Shown piece after piece: positions 57,745 to 64,000 of a DNA stretch of 64,000 nt. Position numbers and translations under genes: made by a program. Position 1 is the stretch's first letter, and each line of letters opens with the position of its first letter. Under the pieces are notes generated by a model. The model saw only the letters and a list, made by a program, of their open reading frames with translations. It searched no databases and was not told where the DNA came from. This stretch comes from Snodgrassella alvi (lineage in GTDB: Bacteria > Pseudomonadota > Gammaproteobacteria > Burkholderiales > Neisseriaceae), in assembly GCF_002777745.1 (NCBI RefSeq), contig NZ_MEIO01000062.1, positions 1 to 64,000 on the forward strand. The letters run 5' to 3'.

Positions 57745-58263
57745 ATGGCAAAACACGAAACTGAAGAACGCGGTGACGGCCTGATCGAAAAAATGGTTGC
57801 CGTAAACCGTGTGACCAAAGTGGTTAAAGGTGGCCGCATTATGGCTTTCTCGGCTTTAACCGTAGTTGGTGATGGCGATGGTCGCATCGGCATGGGTAAA
57901 GGTAAATCTAAAGAGGTACCTGTAGCTGTACAGAAAGCTATGGATCATGCTCGTCGTAACATGATTAAAGTACCTTTAAATGGCCGTACCATTCATCATG
58001 AAGTAATTGGACGTCATGGTGCTACTCGCGTATTCATGCAGCCAGCTAAAGAAGGTAATGGTGTAAAAGCTGGTGGTCCAATGCGTTTGGTATTTGATGC
58101 AATGGGTATTCATAATATCTCTGCTAAAGTACATGGTTCAACCAATCCGTACAATATTGTTCGTGCAACATTGGATGGTTTATCTAAACTGTATACTCCG
58201 GCTGAAATTGCTGCTAAACGTGGCCTGACCGTAGAAGAAATTTTAGGAGCAGATCATGAGTGA
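57745..58263 (+). CDS. rpsE: 30S ribosomal protein S5
   Basis: 172 residues. [20 protein letters not shown], the loop [20 protein letters not shown] and [18 protein letters not shown] are typical. The last bases overlap rpmD. Confidence 0.98.
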   Translation: MAKHETEERGDGLIEKMVAVNRVTKVVKGGRIMAFSALTVVGDGDGRIGMGKGKSKEVPVAVQKAMDHARRNMIKVPLNGRTIHHEVIGRHGATRVFMQPAKEGNGVKAGGPMRLVFDAMGIHNISAKVHGSTNPYNIVRATLDGLSKLYTPAEIAAKRGLTVEEILGADHE

Positions 58264-58441
58264 GCAAAAAACCGTACGCATTACACTGGTTAAAAGCTTG
58301 ATTGGTACTATTGCCGCTCATCGCGCCTGTGCTCGCGGTTTAGGTTTGCGTCATCGTGAACATACCGTTGAAGTGCTTGATACCCCCGAAAATCGTGGCA
58401 TGATCAACAAAATCAGCTACCTTTTGAAAGTGGAGAAGTAA
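58256..58441 (+). CDS. rpmD: 50S ribosomal protein L30
   Basis: 61 residues. [20 protein letters not shown] and [20 protein letters not shown]. Overlaps rpsE by 8 bases. Confidence 0.97.
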   Translation: MSEQKTVRITLVKSLIGTIAAHRACARGLGLRHREHTVEVLDTPENRGMINKISYLLKVEK

Positions 58442-58442
58442 C

Positions 58443-58877
58443 ATGCTTTTGAATACCATTCAACCAGCTGAAGGTGCTAAACATGCGGCTCGCCGCGTGG
58501 GTCGCGGCATTGGCAGCGGTTTAGGCAAAACTTGTGGCCGTGGTCACAAGGGTCAGAAAAGCCGTAAAGGTGGTTATCATAAAGTTGGTTTCGAAGGTGG
58601 TCAGATGCCTTTACAGCGTCGTCTCCCGAAACGTGGCTTTAAATCTCTAACTGCTGGTTTTAATGCAGAAGTGCGTTTGGATGATCTGGCTAAAGTTGCA
58701 GTTAACGAAATTGATGTTTTAGTACTGAAACAGGCCGGACTCGTGCCTGCTACTGCCTTAAATGTTAAAATCATTGCATCAGGCAGTATCGATAAAGCGG
58801 TAACTTTAAATGGTATTAAAGCCACCAAAGGTGCGCAGCAAGCCATTGAAGCTGCCGGTGGTAAAGTAGCAGAATAA
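58443..58877 (+). CDS. rplO: 50S ribosomal protein L15
   Basis: 144 residues with the Gly/Lys-rich N-terminal extension ([40 protein letters not shown]) that threads into 23S rRNA. One base after rpmD. Confidence 0.98.
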   Translation: MLLNTIQPAEGAKHAARRVGRGIGSGLGKTCGRGHKGQKSRKGGYHKVGFEGGQMPLQRRLPKRGFKSLTAGFNAEVRLDDLAKVAVNEIDVLVLKQAGLVPATALNVKIIASGSIDKAVTLNGIKATKGAQQAIEAAGGKVAE

Positions 58878-58890
58878 GGCAAGGAATCAA

Positions 58891-60207
58891 GTGGCTAATC
58901 CGCAATCCGCAACAGGACTTTCAAAGTTCGGTGATTTAAAAAATCGTCTGTTGTTTTTACTTGGTGCGTTGGTTGTATTCCGCATCGGTTCGCATATTCC
59001 AGTGCCCGGTGTGGATGGTGCTGCTTTGACCAAACTGTATGAAAGTGCCGGCGGAGGCATATTAAGCATGCTTAATATGTTTTCCGGCGGTTCACTGCAA
59101 CGGTTTAGTATCTTTGCAATAGGTGTGATGCCTTATATTTCAGCGTCAATTATTGTACAGCTGGCTTCCGAAATTATTCCCTCCTTGAAAGCTCTTAAAA
59201 AGGAGGGAGAAGCTGGTCGTCGTACTTTGACTAAATATACGCGTTATGGCACCGTTTTGCTGGCTACATTGCAAAGCTTTGGTGCTGCTGCATTTGTTTA
59301 TCAACAAAATGTAGTAGTTTCCGGTCAGTTTGAGTTTTACCTTTCAACCATGGTGTGTTTGGTTACCGGAACCATGTTTTTAATGTGGTTGGGTGAACAA
59401 ATTACTGAACGTGGTATTGGTAATGGTATTTCGCTGATTATTACTGCCGGTATTGCAGCTAGTCTGCCTGCTGGTATTGGTCGCTTGTTGACATTAACTA
59501 GTCAGGGTTCCATCAGTTATCTAATGGCTGTTGCGCTGATTATTGGTGCATTAGCATTGATATATGCAGTTGTCTATATCGAAAGCGCACAACGTAAAGT
59601 ACCTGTGCAATATGCTAAGCGGCAGGTTGGTAATCGTATTATGCAGGCGCAAAATTCTCATTTACCCTTTAAACTGAACATGGCCGGCGTTATTCCGCCA
59701 ATCTTTGCATCTAGCATTATTCTGTTTCCCTCTACCTTGTTAAGCTGGTTTGGTTCAGCGAATCAGGATGGATGGCTACAGAAACTGGCCACATTATTGC
59801 AACATGGTCAGCCTGTTTATATTTTGCTATTTGCAGCTACTATTATCTTCTTTTGTTATTTCTATACAGCTCTGGTGTTTAGTCCAAGAGAAATGGCAGA
59901 AAATCTGAAGAAAAGTGGTGCTTTCGTGCCGGGTATTCGCCCTGGTGAACAGACCAGCCGTTATCTGGAGAAAGTTGTATTGCGTTTGACCTTTTGGGGC
60001 GCAATTTATATAGCTATCGTGTGCCTGATTCCAGAAGTACTGACTTCTGCGATGAATGTACCTTTCTACCTAGGTGGCACCTCACTACTTATTCTGGTGG
60101 TGGTGACCATGGATTTTAAAACGCAAATTGCTTCATATGTTATGAGTAGTCAGTACGAACATCTGATGAAGCGTTCTGCGATGAAATCATTATCATCACG
60201 TCGTTAA
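58891..60207 (+). CDS. secY: Preprotein translocase subunit SecY
   Basis: 438 residues and ten predicted membrane helices forming the Sec channel. Plug and helix-2 region [33 protein letters not shown]-type helix, [18 protein letters not shown] and the C-terminal [20 protein letters not shown]-like tail. It uses a GTG start at 58891 after AAGGAATCAA. Confidence 0.98.
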   Translation: MANPQSATGLSKFGDLKNRLLFLLGALVVFRIGSHIPVPGVDGAALTKLYESAGGGILSMLNMFSGGSLQRFSIFAIGVMPYISASIIVQLASEIIPSLKALKKEGEAGRRTLTKYTRYGTVLLATLQSFGAAAFVYQQNVVVSGQFEFYLSTMVCLVTGTMFLMWLGEQITERGIGNGISLIITAGIAASLPAGIGRLLTLTSQGSISYLMAVALIIGALALIYAVVYIESAQRKVPVQYAKRQVGNRIMQAQNSHLPFKLNMAGVIPPIFASSIILFPSTLLSWFGSANQDGWLQKLATLLQHGQPVYILLFAATIIFFCYFYTALVFSPREMAENLKKSGAFVPGIRPGEQTSRYLEKVVLRLTFWGAIYIAIVCLIPEVLTSAMNVPFYLGGTSLLILVVVTMDFKTQIASYVMSSQYEHLMKRSAMKSLSSRR

Positions 60208-60212
60208 GTATT

Positions 60213-60431
60213 ATGGCTAAAGAAGATACCATACAGATGCAGGGTGAAATCCTTGAAACCCTGCCCAACGCAACTTTTAAAGTTAAACTAGAAAACGATC
60301 ACGTCGTTTTGGGTCATATCTCTGGAAAAATGCGTATGCATTACATCCGCATTTCTCCAGGAGATAAAGTGACTGTGGAATTGACTCCGTACGATTTGAC
60401 TCGTGCACGCATCGTTTTCCGCGCCCGCTAA
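60213..60431 (+). CDS. infA: Translation initiation factor IF-1
   Basis: 72 residues, one OB (S1) fold: [20 protein letters not shown], then [20 protein letters not shown] and [17 protein letters not shown]. It is placed between secY and rpmJ, as in other Neisseriaceae. Confidence 0.98.
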   Translation: MAKEDTIQMQGEILETLPNATFKVKLENDHVVLGHISGKMRMHYIRISPGDKVTVELTPYDLTRARIVFRAR

Positions 60432-60449
60432 GAGTAGAAAGGAAATAAT

Positions 60450-60563
60450 ATGCGCGTTCAGCCGTCGGTAAAGAAAATTTGCCGCAATTGTAAAATCATT
60501 CGTCGCAACCGCGTTGTGCGAGTGATTTGTACTGACCCTCGTCATAAACAACGCCAAGGCTAA
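60450..60563 (+). CDS. rpmJ: 50S ribosomal protein L36 (zinc-ribbon form)
   Basis: 37 residues, [20 protein letters not shown] followed by [17 protein letters not shown]. Zinc ligands Cys11, Cys14, Cys27 and His32 are all present. AGAAAGGAAATAAT precedes the ATG. It is easily missed because of its size. Confidence 0.97.
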   Translation: MRVQPSVKKICRNCKIIRRNRVVRVICTDPRHKQRQG

Positions 60564-60621
60564 TTGGATAACCTTAAGTCTTTGTGTTATAGTGACAGAA
60601 TTTTTGCCCTAAGGAAAAAAT

Positions 60622-60984
60622 ATGGCTCGTATTGCAGGGGTGAATATCCCTAACAATGCCCATATCGTAATTGGCCTTCAGGCTATTTATGGTATTGGTT
60701 CGTCTCGCGCTAAACTGGTTTGCGAAGCTGCCGGCGTTGTGCCGAGCACTAAAGTTAAAGATTTGGACGAGGCTCAACTTGATGCTTTACGTGAACAAAT
60801 TACCAAATACCATGTAGAAGGTGATTTGCGTCGTGAAGTGACCATGAACATCAAACGTTTGATGGACATGGGCTGTTATCGTGGTCTGCGTCATCGTCGT
60901 GGTTTACCATGTCGTGGTCAACGTACTCGTACCAATGCGCGTACACGTAAAGGTCCGCGTAAGGCGATTGCAGGCAAGAAATAA
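60622..60984 (+). CDS. rpsM: 30S ribosomal protein S13
   Basis: 120 residues. [40 protein letters not shown] and the basic tail [20 protein letters not shown]. First gene of the alpha-operon part. Confidence 0.98.
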   Translation: MARIAGVNIPNNAHIVIGLQAIYGIGSSRAKLVCEAAGVVPSTKVKDLDEAQLDALREQITKYHVEGDLRREVTMNIKRLMDMGCYRGLRHRRGLPCRGQRTRTNARTRKGPRKAIAGKK

Positions 60985-61000
60985 TTGATAAGGAACAATA

Positions 61001-61393
61001 ATGGCTAAAGCAAACACAGCTCGTGTGCGCAAGAAAGTACGTAAATCCGTAAGTGAAGGTATTGTGCATGTGCATGCATCTTTCAATAATACCATCATTA
61101 CTATCACTGATCGTCAGGGCAATGCATTATCTTGGGCTACCTCTGGCGGAGCTGGTTTTAAAGGATCACGTAAGAGCACACCATTTGCCGCTCAGGTTGC
61201 GGCAGAAGCAGCTGGTAAAGTTGCCCAAGAGTATGGCGTAAAAAATTTGGAAGTTCGCATTAAGGGGCCGGGTCCTGGTCGCGAATCTTCTGTACGTGCG
61301 CTTAACGCTCTTGGTTTTAAGATTACCAGTATTACAGACGTTACTCCATTGCCACACAATGGTTGTCGGCCACCTAAAAAACGTCGTATCTAA
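61001..61393 (+). CDS. rpsK: 30S ribosomal protein S11
   Basis: 130 residues. [40 protein letters not shown] and the C-terminal [16 protein letters not shown] of the platform protein. Confidence 0.98.
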   Translation: MAKANTARVRKKVRKSVSEGIVHVHASFNNTIITITDRQGNALSWATSGGAGFKGSRKSTPFAAQVAAEAAGKVAQEYGVKNLEVRIKGPGPGRESSVRALNALGFKITSITDVTPLPHNGCRPPKKRRI

Positions 61394-61408
61394 CAGGAGT
61401 ATTTGAGT

Positions 61409-62029
61409 ATGGCACGTTATACCGGCCCGAAATGTAAATTAGCCCGTCGTGAGGGCACTGATCTGTTTCTGAAGAGTGCACGTCGCTCTCTGGATTCTAA
61501 ATGTAAACTGGACTCTGCTCCTGGTCAGCATGGCGCGAAAAAGCCTCGGTTATCTGGCTATGGTTTGCAATTGCGTGAAAAACAGAAAATCCGCCGTATC
61601 TACGGTGTTTTAGAACGTCAGTTTCGCCGTTATTTTGCTGAAGCAGCCCGTCGTAAAGGTTCGACTGGTGAATTGTTGCTTCAGTTGTTGGAATCTCGTT
61701 TAGATAATGTGGTATATCGTATGGGTTTCGGTTCTACACGCGCCGAGGCTCGTCAGTTGGTATCCCACAAAGCCATTACTGTGAACGGCCAAGTTGTGAA
61801 CATTCCTTCTTTTCAGGTAAAAGCTGGTGATGTTGTTGCTGTTCGCGAAAAAGCCAAAAAACAGGTGCGTATTCAGGAAGCATTCAGTCTTGCTAGTCAG
61901 ATTGGCTTGCCAAGCTGGGTTTCTGTTGAAGAAGGCAAGCTGGAAGGTGTTTTCAAAAACATGCCAGATCGCACTGAATTGAGTGGCGATATTAATGAAC
62001 AGCTGGTGGTAGAGTTTTACTCTAAATAA
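61409..62029 (+). CDS. rpsD: 30S ribosomal protein S4
   Basis: 206 residues from the ATG at 61409 ([16 protein letters not shown]), preceded by AGGAG; an upstream TTG at 61403 is not needed. The S4 RNA-binding domain is [20 protein letters not shown] followed by [17 protein letters not shown]. In E. coli, S4 represses the alpha operon. Confidence 0.97.
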   Translation: MARYTGPKCKLARREGTDLFLKSARRSLDSKCKLDSAPGQHGAKKPRLSGYGLQLREKQKIRRIYGVLERQFRRYFAEAARRKGSTGELLLQLLESRLDNVVYRMGFGSTRAEARQLVSHKAITVNGQVVNIPSFQVKAGDVVAVREKAKKQVRIQEAFSLASQIGLPSWVSVEEGKLEGVFKNMPDRTELSGDINEQLVVEFYSK

Positions 62030-62053
62030 AGCTGGTTAAGTGAGGACAGTTAA

Positions 62054-63040
62054 ATGCAAAACACATCCGAATTCTTGAAGCCGCGTCAAATTGACGTGGA
62101 CACCTTGTCTGCTACCCGTGCCAAAGTGTCTATGGAGCCTTTTGAACGTGGTTTCGGCCATACGTTGGGAAATGCTTTGCGTCGTATCTTACTGTCATCA
62201 ATGAATGGTTATGCGTCGACAGAAGTAACGATTGAAGGCGTATTGCATGAGTACTCTACGCTTGACAGTGTGCAGGAGGATGTGGTTGATATCCTGCTTA
62301 ATCTGAAAGGCGTAGTATTTAAGGTGCATGGTCGCACAGAAGTAACTTTAAGTCTGAAAAAATCAGGAGCTGGTGTTGTTACTGCTGCTGATATTGAGTT
62401 ACCACATGATGTCGAAATTGTTAACCCTGATTACGTTATCTGCCATCTTTCTGAAGGTGGTAGTATCAATATGGAAATTAAGGTTGAACAAGGTCGAGGT
62501 TATGAATCTGTGTCTGGACGTCGGAATAAAGACGACCACAAACGTATCGGCGCTATTCAACTAGATGCAAGCTTTTCGCCTATCAGTCGTGTCAGCTTTG
62601 AAGTAGAACCTGCGCGCGTGGAACAACGCACTGATTTAGATCGTCTGGTTCTGGATATTGAAACTAATGGTGCTATCGATCCAGAGGAAGCGGTTCGCAG
62701 TGCGGCCTGTATTTTAATTGACCAGATGTCAATTTTTGCAGATTTACAGGGCACGCCGGTTGCGGTGGTGGAAGAAAAAGAACCACCAATTGATCCGATT
62801 TTGCTTCGTCCAGTTGATGATCTGGAGTTGACCGTTCGTTCAGCAAACTGCTTGAAAGCTGAAGATATTTACTATATTGGCGATTTGATTCAACGCACAG
62901 AGACTGAATTATTGAAAACCCCTAATCTGGGTAGAAAATCTCTGAATGAAATCAAAGAAGTTTTAGCTTCTAAGGGTTTAACGTTGGGTTCAAAGCTTGA
63001 AGCTTGGCCACCGGCCAGCCTTGAAAAGCCACAAGTTTGA
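62054..63040 (+). CDS. rpoA: DNA-directed RNA polymerase alpha subunit
   Basis: 328 residues. The N-terminal domain ([20 protein letters not shown]) dimerises and nucleates polymerase assembly. After a linker, the C-terminal domain ([40 protein letters not shown]) binds UP elements and activators. Confidence 0.98.
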   Translation: MQNTSEFLKPRQIDVDTLSATRAKVSMEPFERGFGHTLGNALRRILLSSMNGYASTEVTIEGVLHEYSTLDSVQEDVVDILLNLKGVVFKVHGRTEVTLSLKKSGAGVVTAADIELPHDVEIVNPDYVICHLSEGGSINMEIKVEQGRGYESVSGRRNKDDHKRIGAIQLDASFSPISRVSFEVEPARVEQRTDLDRLVLDIETNGAIDPEEAVRSAACILIDQMSIFADLQGTPVAVVEEKEPPIDPILLRPVDDLELTVRSANCLKAEDIYYIGDLIQRTETELLKTPNLGRKSLNEIKEVLASKGLTLGSKLEAWPPASLEKPQV

Positions 63041-63058
63041 TGATTAAAGGATAATGAC

Positions 63059-63442
63059 ATGCGTCATCGTAATGGTAACCGCAAATTAAATCGCACAAGT
63101 AGTCATCGTGCTGCTATGTTGCGTAATATGGCCAATTCTTTGTTGACTCACGAAGCAATCGTAACTACTTTGCCTAAAGCAAAAGAGTTACGCCGCGTAG
63201 CTGAACCATTGATTACTTTGGGTAAAAAACCTTCATTGGCTAATCACCGTTTAGCTTTTGATCGTACACGTGATCGTGATGTTGTTGTAAAATTATTTAA
63301 TGAGTTAGGCCCGCGCTTTGCTAATCGTAATGGTGGCTATCTGCGCATCTTGAAATATGGTTTTCGTAAAGGTGATAATGCTCCACTAGCCTTAGTTGAG
63401 TTAGTTGAGAAAGCTCCTGAAACAGAAGTTGTAGCTGAGTAA
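63059..63442 (+). CDS. rplQ: 50S ribosomal protein L17
   Basis: 127 residues. [40 protein letters not shown] and [20 protein letters not shown]. Last gene of the cluster, followed by a terminator. Confidence 0.98.
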   Translation: MRHRNGNRKLNRTSSHRAAMLRNMANSLLTHEAIVTTLPKAKELRRVAEPLITLGKKPSLANHRLAFDRTRDRDVVVKLFNELGPRFANRNGGYLRILKYGFRKGDNAPLALVELVEKAPETEVVAE

Positions 63443-63457
63443 TCAGACTTCACGAAC

Positions 63458-63495
63458 AAGCCAGCCTTTTAGGCTGGCTTGTTTCATTTTGATGT
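63458..63495 (+). terminator. Terminator of the ribosomal protein cluster
   Basis: AAGCCAGCC (63458-63466), a 5-nt loop and GGCTGGCTT (63472-63480), then GTTTCATTTT. It lies 15 bases after the rplQ stop. Confidence 0.9.
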
Positions 63496-63958
63496 TTTGC
63501 CTTCAGTTTACTTAATAGCTTTGATAATTTTTTTCTTAATTTATATATTTGAAGATTAATTTGATAAGGTTAATTTACTAACTCTGTTACATACTGATAT
63601 GTAGTATACGCTTTCTATATTGAATTTAAGGCATTACATTTTCATTTGATAGTCAAAGCTTGTAATTTATATAGTATGGCTGCTGGTCTTTGATATTTAT
63701 GCTCTTTTACAGTAACTTTTAAAACACATATTTAGTTGTTATTAATTGCAGATGTTGGAAATTAGCTGATTTTTGACGTGAATTGAATTTTTTTCTTGAT
63801 TTTCTGTAAGATATTTTTGTTTGAATTAACAAAATTGTGTTTTTATCCAAGTTCTTAGCTTTTTAGAAGGCTATTTTTTGTTTTGAAAGCTGTTTGTAGT
63901 TTGTCTTCTGCGTATAATTGTTGTCGTTAAGTTGACCATTGTTATTAAAGGAGAAAGC
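63496..63958. other. AT-rich intergenic region
   Basis: About 460 bp with many T-runs and no credible open frame or hairpin. It presumably contains the promoter of the gene starting at 63959. Confidence 0.6.
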
Positions 63959-64000
63959 ATGAAATATTTGCGTTTGGCTATATATAGTCTGATTTTTTTG
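63959..64000 (+). CDS. Start of a secreted or membrane protein (truncated by window end)
   Basis: Fourteen codons are visible (MKYLRLAIYSLIFL) after a clear AAAGGAGAAAGC ribosome-binding site. A basic residue pair followed by a hydrophobic run suggests a signal peptide. Nothing more can be said. Confidence 0.6.
   Translation, partial: MKYLRLAIYSLIFL

Overview
The window looks like a chromosomal segment of a betaproteobacterium of the family Neisseriaceae, most plausibly a Snodgrassella-type bee-gut symbiont. That placement is inference from gene content (L-lactate dehydrogenase, quinone-linked D-lactate dehydrogenase, MltA/GNA33-like lipoprotein, rpoH, glnK-amtB), gene order and a fairly AT-rich base composition; no 16S gene is present to confirm it. 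Neisserial uptake words such as GCCGTCTGAA were not noticed.

Region by region. 1-1532: 3' part of a gene whose product has a long Ala/Gln/Glu/Arg heptad-repeat coiled coil and an AT-rich, unrecognised C-terminal domain. 1533-5697: accessory island. A decayed IS3-family (IS407-like) element and a divergent type II restriction-modification pair (C5-cytosine methylase and Eco47II-type endonuclease) lie between two 96-bp direct repeats. 5698-11362: L-lactate dehydrogenase, a lone sulfite reductase flavoprotein (cysJ), an acyltransferase and an MFS transporter. 11760-12122: RNase P RNA on the minus strand. 12262-22148: ABC exporter, D-lactate dehydrogenase, aldo/keto reductase, LysR regulator, mgtE, prmC, a site-2-protease-like membrane protein that has lost its zinc ligands, and yciO. 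22329-25357: macro-domain protein, a frameshifted GNAT pseudogene and the RtcB2-PrfH ribosome-repair pair. 25651-31884: DUF421 protein, a 1.3-kb gene-poor stretch, initiator tRNA, mutS and mltA.

32028-36245 is a tight five-gene cassette: FimV-like TPR membrane protein, receiver-domain protein, COG2229-type Ras-like GTPase and two roadblock-type proteins. Its composition recalls the MglA/MglB polarity switch and the streptomycete conservons, and it is the best candidate here for an under-described signalling system. 36873-49748 is housekeeping: ybeY-corC-lnt, rpoH, a DUF3579-GNAT fusion, glnK-amtB, pncC/cinA, pgi, orn, an M48 protease and rsgA.

50008-63442 is the S10-spc-alpha ribosomal supercluster from rplC to rplQ with secY, infA, rpmJ and rpoA. 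It has two unusual points. It begins at rplC without rpsJ, behind its own promoter and hairpin leader. A 232-nt spacer between rpsQ and rplN can fold into several consecutive hairpins and may be a cis-regulatory RNA. The window ends at the first codons of a secreted or membrane protein.
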